Source: Thermomonospora echinospora
Lineage (GTDB): Bacteria > Actinomycetota > Actinomycetes > Streptosporangiales > Streptosporangiaceae
Reading direction: 5' to 3'
Assembly (NCBI RefSeq): GCF_900108175.1
Contig: NZ_FNVO01000026.1
Span: 1 to 64,000, forward strand
DNA: 64,000 nt
The notes below the pieces were generated by a model. It was not told where the DNA came from and did not search any database. It saw nothing but the letters and a program-made list of their open reading frames with translations. Positions 17,962 to 27,053 of this stretch are shown one piece after another. The translations under genes and the position numbers were made by a program. Numbering within the stretch: position 1 is the first letter of the stretch; every line of letters begins with the position of its first letter.

Positions 17962-18816
17962 TCACCCCAGCGCGCCGAGCGCCTTGAGCGCCGTCCGGAG
18001 TGCGTGGTCGTCGGTGACGAGGGCCTGTACGCCGAGCACCTGCCCGCCGCTCCGGACGGACTCCGCGGCACGGGCGAGATCGTCCGGGTCGCGGACGTAC
18101 GCGATCAGCGGGCGCCCACCGAACGCGTCCGCGCCGCGGGCGGCCTCGATCGCCAGGTCGAGGGGCACCGTGACGGAGTCGAAGGCCGGCGGCACGGCGA
18201 CCGGCGCACCGTCCGGGACGAACAGGGACAGCAGCGGGCGGCCACGGGTCGGTACCGGCAGCGGACCGGCCACGTCGTAGACGCCGCGATGATCGCTGGC
18301 GCGGACGCGCTCCAGGTCGAGATAGGTGTTGGAGGACGGGTCGGCGATGACGGCGTCGAACGGATAGTCGTCCCACAGTTTCCGCGCCACCACGCCGGCG
18401 TCGATGGTGGCCTCGGGACCGATGTCGACCGGCCTGGACAGGTTCCCGACGTCCCAGGCCCGCGCGCCGGGTCGTCCGTCGGGCACGGTGCGGTCCCGTG
18501 CTGCGAGGACGAGTCCGCTGCCGGACGGCACGAAGTTCTGCAGGCTGGCGACGGCCCGGGCGAGGTTCCAGGGATGCTCGCGATGGTTGGTCGCGGCGAT
18601 CAGCAACCGGGTGTTCCGGATTCGCCGCGCCAGGATCGGGGCCAGTGAGGTGGGGTCCAGTTGGTGGCCTTCCGGTGCGAGCGGGTCGAGCCGTTCCAAG
18701 CCCAGGACCACGGCGTCCAGGCCGGCTTCGTCGATGCGTTCCGCCAGGTCGGCCTCGCTGAGCAGGTGTCGGGCCAGCCGGTCCGACAGCGCGATGGAGC
18801 GCCACTGCGTGCTCAT
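17962..18816 (-). CDS. short, divergent luciferase-like protein
   Basis: 284 residues. The N-terminal half follows the LLM fold (AERIDEAGLDAVVLGLERLD, NTRLLIAATNHREHPWNLAR, ASLQNFVPSGSGLVLAAR), including the strand-helix pattern of the FMN barrel, but the long insert and the usual C-terminal barrel strands are reduced. The ATG at 18816 overlaps the stop of the preceding LLM gene. Last gene of the importer/monooxygenase operon. It may be a non-catalytic partner, like the beta chain of luciferase, or an oxidoreductase with a small substrate. It converges on the MFS gene with a 55-base gap. Confidence 0.75.
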   Translation of the reverse strand: MSTQWRSIALSDRLARHLLSEADLAERIDEAGLDAVVLGLERLDPLAPEGHQLDPTSLAPILARRIRNTRLLIAATNHREHPWNLARAVASLQNFVPSGSGLVLAARDRTVPDGRPGARAWDVGNLSRPVDIGPEATIDAGVVARKLWDDYPFDAVIADPSSNTYLDLERVRASDHRGVYDVAGPLPVPTRGRPLLSLFVPDGAPVAVPPAFDSVTVPLDLAIEAARGADAFGGRPLIAYVRDPDDLARAAESVRSGGQVLGVQALVTDDHALRTALKALGALG

Positions 18817-20111
18817 GCCGACACCTCGCTGAGCCGTCCGGCGGCGGCCCGGAAGTGCCCGGCGAGCGTTGACGCCGCGTACTCGTGTTTGTAGATGCCG
18901 CGCCGCTGGAGCAGCGGGACCACCTCCTCGACCAGGATCGGCAGGGTTTCGGTGACGAGATCGGGCGCGATCACGAATCCGTCGGCGGCGTACGAGCGGA
19001 ACCAGTGCTCCATGCGGTCCGCCAGGTGCTCTGGCGCCCCGACGAAGGTGCCGTGGCCACCGCTCAGATACCGGGTGCGCAGCAGGTGCTCGGAGAGCGG
19101 GATCTGCGGGCCGTCGGCCAGGACCCGCAGCGTCGACGCCCGCAGGTGGTCCCGGTCGGCCGTGGCGGCGGCGGTGGCGGCCTCCAGCACCGTCGCGGGG
19201 ATGGGCTTGTCCGGGTCCAGGTCCGCGACGTTCGCGCCGATCAGTCCGCCGAACCAGGACTCGTGCTCCGACCGGGTGATCGGGTCCTGCGTGAACAGCT
19301 CGTCGACCCGGGCCTTGGCCTCCGCGGTGGTGCTCGCGAGCACGATCCGCAGGCCGGGCAGGTAGGCCAGGTCCGCGGGGTCGCGGCCGGCGTCCCGCGC
19401 GTCGGATTTGACCTTCCGGTACCGCTCCTGCGCCTCGGTGACGGTGAGCGCCGAGTCGAAGACCGCGGCGGCGAGGCGTCCGGCCAGCCGCCGTCCCTCG
19501 TCCGACGAGCTCGCGCGGATGATGGGCGGCCGTCCCTGCGGAGAGCGAGGCAGCGGCAGGCGTCCGGAGACCGTGAAGTTCTCGCCGCGGTGCGCCACCG
19601 CGGGACCGTCGCCGGCGGAGTCCCACAGCCCGACGACGACCTCCGCGAACTCCTCGGCGCGCCGGTACCGCAGCCCGCGCTCGGGGTGCCTGGCCAGGCC
19701 GAAGTTGGCCGCCGCGTCCTCGGCGAAGGTCGTGACGAGGTTCCACGAGACCCTGCCGTCCGACAGGAGGTCAAGGGACAAGAGCCGCTCGGCGAGCCGG
19801 TAGGGGTCGTTGTAGGTGGTCGACGCGGTAACGATGACACCGATCCGCTCCGTATGGGGCACGACCGAGGCCCATGCGACGAACCGGTCCACGCCGTCGA
19901 TGTCGATCCGGTTGAAGCCGAGGAACTGCGACGAGTCCCCGGCGAAGACGGCGTCGAACAGGCCTTTCTCTGCGAGCCTGGTGATGCGCGACCAATAGTC
20001 GGCGGTGAATATCTCCCGGCCGGTCAGTTGCGGGGAAAGCCAGGCGCGTGGCGAGACGCCGTAACTGCGCACGTTGTAGGCGAGGAAAAGTCGCCTGCCG
20101 TCCTCGGTCAT
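18813..20111 (-). CDS. NtaA/SnaA/DszA-type flavin monooxygenase
   Basis: 432 residues, LLM class, nitrilotriacetate monooxygenase-like subgroup. Seen: FTADYWSRITRLAEKGLFDA, VVPHTERIGVIVTASTTYND, LDLLSDGRVSWNLVTTF, and the long insert HRGENFTVSGRLPLPRSPQG before PPIIRASSSDEGRRLA. These enzymes use reduced FMN from a separate reductase to oxidise C-S or C-N bonds. ATG at 20111 after GAAGGAGAAG. It has a paralogue just upstream and a smaller relative downstream, all read with the ABC importer. Substrate unknown. Confidence 0.9.
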   Translation of the reverse strand: MTEDGRRLFLAYNVRSYGVSPRAWLSPQLTGREIFTADYWSRITRLAEKGLFDAVFAGDSSQFLGFNRIDIDGVDRFVAWASVVPHTERIGVIVTASTTYNDPYRLAERLLSLDLLSDGRVSWNLVTTFAEDAAANFGLARHPERGLRYRRAEEFAEVVVGLWDSAGDGPAVAHRGENFTVSGRLPLPRSPQGRPPIIRASSSDEGRRLAGRLAAAVFDSALTVTEAQERYRKVKSDARDAGRDPADLAYLPGLRIVLASTTAEAKARVDELFTQDPITRSEHESWFGGLIGANVADLDPDKPIPATVLEAATAAATADRDHLRASTLRVLADGPQIPLSEHLLRTRYLSGGHGTFVGAPEHLADRMEHWFRSYAADGFVIAPDLVTETLPILVEEVVPLLQRRGIYKHEYAASTLAGHFRAAAGRLSEVSA

Positions 20112-20130
20112 CTTCTCTCCTTCGTTCCGC

Positions 20131-21444
20131 TCACGACACCGGCCAGAGGCCGAAGTGGTCCCGGAGCGTGCTGCCGGTGTACTCCCGCCGGAACACGCCA
20201 CGGTCCTGCAGGATCGGCACGACCTCGTCCGCAAACAGCCGTGCCCCGGCGAGGCCCTGCGCGGGCGATATGGCGAACCCGTCGGCCGCCCCGGCCTCGG
20301 CCCACCGCTCGATGTGATCCGCGACCTGCCGCGGGGTCCCGAACACGCGGCCATGGCCGTGGGCCGTGCCGAGCGCCTGCAGCAGCTGCCGCAAGGTGGC
20401 GCCCTTCTCCTTGGCCAGGTCGACGAAGATCTGCGCGCGGCCCGGCTGGCGTGTCAGCGTGGCGGCCTCGGGCAACCGTTCCTCGGGGACCTGCTCGTCC
20501 AGGTCGATATCGGAAAGGTCAATGCCCCCGAGGAGTGCCTCCAGGCTCGTCCGGGTCCGCTCGTAGTCGATCCGGGCGAGGAACTGGTCGTGGAGTTCTC
20601 GGGCCTCGGCTTCGGTGGCGCCGATCGTGACGACGAGTCCCGGGAGGATGCTGACCCGTGACTCGTCCCGTCCCTGCCGTTTGACGCGCTCCTTCACATC
20701 GCGGTAGAAGGCTTGCGCCTTCTCCAGGTCGCGTTGCGCGGTGAAGACGAGTTCGGCGTGTTCGGCGGCGAAGTTCCGGCCCCTGTCGGAGTCGCCGGCC
20801 TGGACGAAAACGGGACGGCCCTGCGGCGGACGGGCGATGTTGAGCGGACCGGCGACGTGGAAGTGCTTGCCGTGGTGGTCGATGCGGTTGATCTTCTTCG
20901 GATCGAAGAAGACCCCGTTCTCGCGGTCGACGAGCACCGCGTCAGACTCCCAGCTCGCCCACAGCTTTGAGACCACCTCGATGAACTCGTCGGCGCGCTC
21001 GTACCGCTCCTCGTGGCCGGGGATCTGGTCGTATCCGAACTGCTCCTCGCCCGCGACGGAGGTGACGATGTTCCAGCCGACCCGCCCGTTGCTGATGTGG
21101 TCGAGCGTCGCCAGGGTGCGGGCGAGGTTGTAGGGCTCGGTGAACGTGGTCGAGGCCGTCCCGATCAGCCCGATCTTCTCGGTCCGCGCCGCCAGCGCCG
21201 CCAGCAGCGTCAAGATCTCCAGCGAGCCTGCGTACGCCTGGTCCGGGCTGGGCAGCGGGAGCCCGAGCCCGTCGCCGCGGATGAGCGCGTCCAGCTTGGC
21301 CCGCTCGCCGATCTCGGCCACCTCCACGTAGGGCGCCAGAGAGTTCAGCTCCTCGGCCCTGCTGTCGGGGTTGCGCCAGTCGGCCGCGTCCAGGAAGGTG
21401 AGCCACAGCCCCAGGTGGATGTGTCTGCCATGCCGCTTTCCCAT
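20131..21444 (-). CDS. NtaA/SnaA/DszA-type flavin monooxygenase (second copy)
   Basis: 437 residues. Same subgroup as the next gene but clearly diverged: HLGLWLTFLDAADWRNPDSR, IGLIGTASTTFTEPYNLART, LDHISNGRVGWNIVTSV, KHFHVAGPLNIARPPQGRPV, QAGDSDRGRNFAAEHAELVF. The FMN-binding and substrate-cap regions are intact. ATG at 21444 after GGGAGAAGC. Two different members side by side suggest either a two-step oxidation or a pair with different substrates, as in dibenzothiophene and EDTA/NTA catabolism; these comparisons are inference. Confidence 0.9.
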   Translation of the reverse strand: MGKRHGRHIHLGLWLTFLDAADWRNPDSRAEELNSLAPYVEVAEIGERAKLDALIRGDGLGLPLPSPDQAYAGSLEILTLLAALAARTEKIGLIGTASTTFTEPYNLARTLATLDHISNGRVGWNIVTSVAGEEQFGYDQIPGHEERYERADEFIEVVSKLWASWESDAVLVDRENGVFFDPKKINRIDHHGKHFHVAGPLNIARPPQGRPVFVQAGDSDRGRNFAAEHAELVFTAQRDLEKAQAFYRDVKERVKRQGRDESRVSILPGLVVTIGATEAEARELHDQFLARIDYERTRTSLEALLGGIDLSDIDLDEQVPEERLPEAATLTRQPGRAQIFVDLAKEKGATLRQLLQALGTAHGHGRVFGTPRQVADHIERWAEAGAADGFAISPAQGLAGARLFADEVVPILQDRGVFRREYTGSTLRDHFGLWPVS

Positions 21445-21505
21445 GCTTCTCCCGTGGTGAGTGCGGTGACACCGGTGCGCCGGTCGATGCGCCGGCCGGA
21501 GTGCC

Positions 21506-23134
21506 CTACTTGCCGAGCCAGGCGTCGTAGACGACGAGGTTGGACAGGCTGTCCAGGCGCAGACCGTGCACACGCGGCGCCGCCGCCACGAAACCGGATT
21601 CGTGTTCGACCAACGGAATGCAGATCGCGTCCTCGATGAGGATCTCCTGCGCCTCGGCAAGGAGCCGGTTGCGCTTGGTCGCGTCCACCTCGACGGCCTC
21701 GCCCTGCAGGACCTCCTGGAGCCGCTTGCCGTGCGAGCTCACCTCGGCGCTGTCGGAGTACAGCCACGGTTGCGTTGTGGTGCCGTTGTTCTGGTACATC
21801 TTGCGGAGGACGTCCGCCTCGGCGCTCTTGTTGCCCGAGAACCACAGGTCGGCGCCCGACTGCCACCAGGTCGGGCCGATCCCGGTCTCGGGCTTGATGG
21901 TGACCTCGATGCCGACCGTCTTGAGCTGCTCCTTGATCAGCACCATCGCGTCCTGGATCGGCTTGTTCTCCGCGGCTCCGATGATCACCAGGCTGAGCCG
22001 CCGGCCGTTCTTCACCCGGACGCCGTCGGCGCCGAGCGTCCAGCCCGCGTCGTCCAGGATCTTCCGTGCTCCCGCCTGGTCGTATCTCAGCAACGCACCG
22101 AAGTCCTGGTAGCCGTTCAGCGTCCGGGTGATCACGCTCGTCGCCGGCGGCGCGATCTTTCCGGTGGCGTTCTTCGACAGTTCCTCGCGGTTGATGGCCT
22201 TGAGCACCGCACGCCGCACGGCGATGTCCTGGACCAGCGGCTTCCTGAAGTTCGGCTGGAGGGAGTAGGGGATCCCGACCGTGGGACGCCAATAGAGCTT
22301 GTTCCCCTGCTTTTCCAAAAGTGCCGAACCGTCCACCGTCGGCGCTTCGGCGATCTGCGCCTCACCGCTCGTCAGCGCCCCCTCGCGCACTCCCGCCTCC
22401 GCGACGAGCCGGACGTCGATCTTCTCGATGGCGGCCCTGCCCTGATGCTGGGCGAGCCCCGAACCCCACGCGTAGTCCTCGCGGCGTTTCAGAACCAGGC
22501 GCTCGTCGGGCACGTACTTCTCGACCACGAACGGTCCGCTGGCGACGAAGTGGGTCCTGCGCTTCTCCAGCGGAATCTTGAACGAGGCGGGCGACAGCAG
22601 GGCCAACTGGCTGGTGGCCGCCGTGGTCAGGAACGACGGGTTCGGCTTGGAGAACTTCACGACGATGGTGTGATCGTCGACGATCTCGGTCTTCTCATAG
22701 TGCTCGAACTGGCCCCGGACGTACCAGCCTCCCCCCGCGGCGAGGTCCTGCGTCACCCCGTCGAAATTGGCCTTGACGGACGCGGCGTTCACCGGCACGC
22801 CGTCCGAGAAGGAGGCGCCCTTCCGCAGCCGGAAGGTGAACTCCGTCTGCTCGGCGTTGTGCTCCCATTTCTCGGCGAGCCAGGGCGCGAACCGTCCGGT
22901 GGTGGGGTCCCTGTCGAGCAGCGAGTCGCTCAGCGCCCGATTGAGCCAGCCGAAGGACTGGCGCGGGTCGAAGGCGGGATTCGGTACCGCGTAGACGACC
23001 AGCGTCCCGCCGTCCCGCCGTTGCGCCGAGGACCCGTCCGGATCGGCATCCGTTCCCGCGCAGCCCTGCAGGGCGAGCGCGGCCACGAGGCCACCGCCCA
23101 GCATCAGCGATCTGCGCCGCGTCAGAACAACCAT
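21506..23134 (-). CDS. peptide/nickel-type ABC substrate-binding lipoprotein
   Basis: 542 residues, family 5 extracellular solute-binding protein. The N-terminus has twin Arg residues, a hydrophobic stretch LMLGGGLVAALAL and a lipobox LQGC with Cys25 as lipid anchor. The mature part shows the family signature (LAEKWEHNAEQTEFTFRLRK, GASFSDGVPVNAASVKANFD). ATG at 23134 (AGAGGA upstream) is preferred over the start at 23170 because it places the signal peptide at the N-terminus. It lies 16 bases after the ATPase gene. Likely captures an organic solute for the downstream monooxygenases. Confidence 0.92.
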   Translation of the reverse strand: MVVLTRRRSLMLGGGLVAALALQGCAGTDADPDGSSAQRRDGGTLVVYAVPNPAFDPRQSFGWLNRALSDSLLDRDPTTGRFAPWLAEKWEHNAEQTEFTFRLRKGASFSDGVPVNAASVKANFDGVTQDLAAGGGWYVRGQFEHYEKTEIVDDHTIVVKFSKPNPSFLTTAATSQLALLSPASFKIPLEKRRTHFVASGPFVVEKYVPDERLVLKRREDYAWGSGLAQHQGRAAIEKIDVRLVAEAGVREGALTSGEAQIAEAPTVDGSALLEKQGNKLYWRPTVGIPYSLQPNFRKPLVQDIAVRRAVLKAINREELSKNATGKIAPPATSVITRTLNGYQDFGALLRYDQAGARKILDDAGWTLGADGVRVKNGRRLSLVIIGAAENKPIQDAMVLIKEQLKTVGIEVTIKPETGIGPTWWQSGADLWFSGNKSAEADVLRKMYQNNGTTTQPWLYSDSAEVSSHGKRLQEVLQGEAVEVDATKRNRLLAEAQEILIEDAICIPLVEHESGFVAAAPRVHGLRLDSLSNLVVYDAWLGK

Positions 23135-23150
23135 TTTCCGCGTCCTCTTT

Positions 23151-24845
23151 CTAACGTGCCGAAGGTTCACTTGACTCGGTCCGGGGTGCTGCGGGGATCG
23201 CGTCGATCAACCGCCGGGTGTAGTCCTGCCGCGGACCGGTGAAGATCTGCTCGACCGGTGCCTCCTCGACGAGGGCGCCGTTGTGCAGCACGCCGACCCG
23301 ATCCGAGACCAACCGGATGACACCGAGATCGTGCGAGATGAACAGGTAGGTCAGGCCGAACTCGTGCTGGAGGTCGACGAGCAGTCGCAGGACCTGCGCC
23401 TGCACGGACACGTCGAGCGCCGAGGTCGGTTCGTCCAGCACGATCAGCTCCGGCCGCAGCGCGATGGCGCGCGCGATCGCCACCCGCTGGCGCTGACCGC
23501 CGGACAGCTCGACCGGCTTGCGCCGGAGGAAGGAGGTGTCCAGCCCCACGGCGACCAGCGCCTCGGCCGCGCGGTCGAGGCGCTCGCCCCTGGCGCCGAT
23601 CTTGAATCCGTGCAGCGGCTCGGCGACGATCTCGGCCACGTCGAGCCTCGGGTCGAGCGAGGAGTACGGGTTCTGGAAGACGTACTGGACGGCGCGGTGC
23701 AACCGGCGGCGCTCGGCGCGGCCCGCGTGCGCGACATCACGACCCCGGTAGGCGATCGTGCCGCAGTCCGGCCGGTCGATCCCCGCGACGATCCGGGCGA
23801 CCGTCGACTTGCCCGAGCCGGATTCGCCGACCAGGCCGTAGGTGGTGCCCTCGGTAATCGCGAAGCTGACCTCGCGCACCGCCCGCTTGACGGTCTTGCC
23901 CGATCTCATGCCGCGCGTCACGTAGCTCTTGTGCAGCCCCGTCACCGTGACCAGGTGCGCCGCATCCGGCCGCTGCGGCCGGTCCCGCTCCGCGTGGCCG
24001 GCCGCAGGGCGGGGAGTCGCGGTCAGCCGGCGGGCGGAACGCGACGGGGCCGCCTCGAACAGTCGCCTGGTGTAGGAATGCCGGGGGGAGGCAACAACCT
24101 CGACAGTGTCACCCCGATCGACCACGCGCCCGTCCCGCAGCACCACGACCGAGTCGGTGCGCTGAGCGGCCACCGCCAGGTCGTGGGTGATGAGGAGGAC
24201 TGACAGGCCCCTGCTCCGGACGAGGTCGTCGAGCGCGTCGAGGACCAGTTTCTGCACCGTGACGTCCAGCCCCGAGGTGGGCTCGTCGGCGATGATCAGC
24301 TCCGGTTCGCCGCCGAGCGCGATCGCGATGAGGACCCGCTGCCGCTGACCGCCGCTGAGCTGGTGGGGGAAGGCGTCGTAGACGCGCTCCGCCTCCGGCA
24401 GGCCGGCCTGACCGAGCAGTTCGACCGATCGCCTCCGCAGTTCCCGCCGGTCGCGTAGCCGCCGGTGCAGCCGCAGGGTCTCGTCGATCTGCTGCCCGAC
24501 CCGCTTCACCGGGTCGAGCGCGATGTTCGGGTCCTGCGGGATGAACGCGATCGCCCCACCCCGGATACGGTTCCACTCCCGCTCGCTGCGGATCGCCAGC
24601 AGGTCCCGGTCGCCGAAGCGGGCCACGCCCGAATCGATGACCGCGTTGCCGGGGAGCAGGCCCAGGAGCGCATTGGCGATCGTCGACTTCCCGGCACCGG
24701 ACTCGCCGATCACGGCGAGCCGTTCACCGCGGCGCACCTGGAACGACACTCCCCTGACCGCCTCGATCCGCTCCCGCGCCCGTAGATAGCAAACGCCCAA
24801 GTCCTCGACGTCCAGCACGAGGCCGGCCGAGCTCTCAGCGACCAT
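23151..24845 (-). CDS. ABC transporter ATPase with two nucleotide-binding domains (DppD-DppF fusion type)
   Basis: 564 residues. Domain 1 (about 10-260): Walker A GESGAGKST, signature LSGGQRQRVLIA, Walker B LIIADEPTSGLD. Domain 2 (about 295-550): GESGSGKST, LSGGQRQRVAIAR, LIVLDEPTSALD. Both carry the C-terminal helices of oligopeptide transporter ATPases (TRRLFEAAPS; YTRRLIDAIP). One polypeptide replaces the usual two subunits, a common arrangement in actinomycetes. Energises import through the two permeases encoded just upstream. Confidence 0.95.
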   Translation of the reverse strand: MVAESSAGLVLDVEDLGVCYLRARERIEAVRGVSFQVRRGERLAVIGESGAGKSTIANALLGLLPGNAVIDSGVARFGDRDLLAIRSEREWNRIRGGAIAFIPQDPNIALDPVKRVGQQIDETLRLHRRLRDRRELRRRSVELLGQAGLPEAERVYDAFPHQLSGGQRQRVLIAIALGGEPELIIADEPTSGLDVTVQKLVLDALDDLVRSRGLSVLLITHDLAVAAQRTDSVVVLRDGRVVDRGDTVEVVASPRHSYTRRLFEAAPSRSARRLTATPRPAAGHAERDRPQRPDAAHLVTVTGLHKSYVTRGMRSGKTVKRAVREVSFAITEGTTYGLVGESGSGKSTVARIVAGIDRPDCGTIAYRGRDVAHAGRAERRRLHRAVQYVFQNPYSSLDPRLDVAEIVAEPLHGFKIGARGERLDRAAEALVAVGLDTSFLRRKPVELSGGQRQRVAIARAIALRPELIVLDEPTSALDVSVQAQVLRLLVDLQHEFGLTYLFISHDLGVIRLVSDRVGVLHNGALVEEAPVEQIFTGPRQDYTRRLIDAIPAAPRTESSEPSAR

Positions 24846-24846
24846 G

Positions 24847-25770
24847 TCAGCGGATCCTCTCCACGAACGTGCCGACCCGGTTCGCCGAGACCACCACCAG
24901 CACGATCGCCAGCCCCGGCAAGGTGGTGAGCCACCAGGCGTAGGCGAGGTAGGCCCGGCCGTCCGAGACGAGCGACCCCCACTCCGGCGTGGGCGGCGGC
25001 GCGCCGAAACCGAGGAAGCTGAGGGCCGAGATCGACAGCAGTGCCGTACCGAACTCCAGCGCGGCCAGCGCGATCATCGGCCCGATGGCGTGCGGCAGGA
25101 TGTGCCGGCGCAGGACGGTGGGCCAGCGCACACCGCAGTGCACCGCGGAGGTGACGAAGTCGGACCGCCGCACGCGCAGCACCTCGGCGCGCAGCACCCG
25201 GGTGAACGTCGCGATCGAACCGGCGCCGACCGCGACCGCGATGTTGACGGTGCCGAACCCGATGCTGGTGACCAGCATCAGCGAGATCAGCAACCCGGGC
25301 ACCGCGAGGAAGATGTCGATCAACCGGCCGACGATCTCGTCGATGACACCGCCCAGGTAACCGGCGGGCAGGCCGATCAGCACGCTGACGGTGAATCCGA
25401 TGGCGAGCGCGAGGAGCGCCGCGACCAGCGTCGTCCTGCTCCCATAGATGAACCGCGACAGATAGTCGCGCCCGAGGTTGTCGGTACCGAACGGATGGTC
25501 CGGCGAGGGCGCCGCGAGCTTGTCGGTCAGCTCTCTGGCGTACGGGTCGTGGGGCGCGAACGTCCCGGGAAAGAGGGCCCACAGGACGACCACGACCAGC
25601 ACGAGGACCGCCAGGACCAGGCTCGGCTGGAGCAGTTGCGCCGGCACACCGCGCGCCCGCGCGCGCCGCAGCCACGAGGTGGTCCCCGCCCGGGCGCCCG
25701 TGCGGTCGGGTTTCACGTCCGGGGTCGGGTACGCGCTCGGCGCCTCGTCGACGATGGTTTCTTCGGACAT
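24847..25770 (-). CDS. ABC transporter permease, DppC-like
   Basis: 307 residues. N-terminal cytoplasmic tail, then a first helix LVLAVLVLVVVVLWALFPG, a periplasmic loop containing HPFGTDNLGRDYLSRFIYGS (the DppC signature), and five more helices. The ATPase-contact loop reads VHCGVRWPTVLRRHILPHAI. Partner of the DppB-like permease, five bases apart, and followed immediately by the ATPase gene. Confidence 0.94.
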   Translation of the reverse strand: MSEETIVDEAPSAYPTPDVKPDRTGARAGTTSWLRRARARGVPAQLLQPSLVLAVLVLVVVVLWALFPGTFAPHDPYARELTDKLAAPSPDHPFGTDNLGRDYLSRFIYGSRTTLVAALLALAIGFTVSVLIGLPAGYLGGVIDEIVGRLIDIFLAVPGLLISLMLVTSIGFGTVNIAVAVGAGSIATFTRVLRAEVLRVRRSDFVTSAVHCGVRWPTVLRRHILPHAIGPMIALAALEFGTALLSISALSFLGFGAPPPTPEWGSLVSDGRAYLAYAWWLTTLPGLAIVLVVVSANRVGTFVERIR

Positions 25771-25774
25771 GGGG

Positions 25775-26776
25775 TCACCCGATCGAGATCCGAGGGTCGA
25801 TCTTGGGATAGACCAGATCGACCAGGAGGTTGGCCGCCGCGTAGAGCACGGCGGAGAAGACGACGACGCCCTGCACCACGGGGATGTCCTGGAGGGTCAC
25901 GGAGGTCTGCATCAGACGGCCGAGCCCCTGGCGTGAGAACACGGTCTCGACCACGACCGCGCCGGCGAGGATGCCCCCGATCGACATTCCGAGCAGGGTG
26001 GTCGCGGGGATGATCGCGTTGCGGAAGGCGTGCGTGAGCAGAATGCGCCGGTGCGGGACGCCTTTCGCCCGCAGGTAGTCGGCATAGGGCGAGCGGAGGT
26101 TGGCGACCAGGCTCTTGGCGGTGACCTGGGCTATTCCCGCGCTCACGGGTATCGCGATGGTGATCGCCGGGAGAACGAGATGGGCCGCGGTGCCGGCCCC
26201 CGCCGCCGGCAGGAGCTTCAACCCGAAGGCGAAGAACTGCACCAGAAGGAGGCCGACGAAGAAGGCCGGCAGGGACGAGAACAGCGGAGGCAGCGAGAAC
26301 AGCAGGTTGCGCAGGAAAGGGGCCCGGACCGCGTTGGCGGCCAGCGCGATGCCGAGGCCGAGGAACGTGCCAAGCACCAGGCCCGCCAGTCCGAGCTGGA
26401 TCGTGCCGGGCAGGGCCTGCCCGATCACCTCGATCACGGGCCGCCCGGTGGCGGTGGAGATGCCGAAGTCCCCTTTGACCGCGCGGAACAACAGTGTCAG
26501 GTACTGCTCGTGCGGGGGACGGTCGAGGCCGTAGCGGTGCTCCAGCGCGGCGACCGCCGCGCGGTCCGCGGCGGAATCACCGCCGCTGACGTTGCGGAGC
26601 ATTACTTCGGCGGCGTTGCTCGGCATGAGGAAGAGCAACAGCCATGTGATGGTGTACGCGGCCCAGACCACGAACACCGCGTAATAGACACGGCGGATGA
26701 TGTAGCGGGCCTGCCCGCTCACACGACGCGAACCGAGCCGGCCGCGGGCGCGGGCCCGCGTTTTCGTATCCGGCAT
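25775..26776 (-). CDS. ABC transporter permease, DppB-like
   Basis: 333 residues, first gene of the operon. TM1 is YYAVFVVWAAYTITWLLLFL; then the family loop VAALEHRYGLDRPPHEQYL, GDFGISTATGRPV, and five further helices. The contact loop SPYADYLRAKGVPHRRILL with LTHAFRNAIIP is characteristic. The ATG is preceded by GAGAGAGGCGGGG. Operon order: permease, permease, double ATPase, lipoprotein, three LLM genes. Confidence 0.94.
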   Translation of the reverse strand: MPDTKTRARARGRLGSRRVSGQARYIIRRVYYAVFVVWAAYTITWLLLFLMPSNAAEVMLRNVSGGDSAADRAAVAALEHRYGLDRPPHEQYLTLLFRAVKGDFGISTATGRPVIEVIGQALPGTIQLGLAGLVLGTFLGLGIALAANAVRAPFLRNLLFSLPPLFSSLPAFFVGLLLVQFFAFGLKLLPAAGAGTAAHLVLPAITIAIPVSAGIAQVTAKSLVANLRSPYADYLRAKGVPHRRILLTHAFRNAIIPATTLLGMSIGGILAGAVVVETVFSRQGLGRLMQTSVTLQDIPVVQGVVVFSAVLYAAANLLVDLVYPKIDPRISIG

Positions 26777-27053
26777 TGCCCCGCCTCTCTCATCTCCATG
26801 CCCAAAATTACGATCTAAGTGACCGGTTTAGTAGGAAATAGCGGGAGTCAGGGCGCGCACCTCCGCGGCACACCGCGTCAGCGCGTCGACCTACTCGGAC
26901 CGATCGGTCCCGAGATGGGAGTATTGGCCCCCTCGCCGCGGCCTGTCAAGCCGAGGACGGCATCCGGGGCCGATGGGGCCGCCGCCCCGGCCCGGCGGCG
27001 CGGACCCGCGCCCGCACCGCCGCCCGATGCCACTGGTCAAGGTCACCGCGGGG
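26777..27053. promoter_or_regulatory. leader/promoter region of the ABC-monooxygenase operon
   Basis: No gene. The stretch 26805-26850 is noticeably less G/C-rich than its surroundings and, on the minus strand, contains CCTACTAAACCGG, followed by an A/T stretch; it is the likely promoter/operator of the importer operon. The proximal part of the upstream SDR transcript also ends here. Confidence 0.4.
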
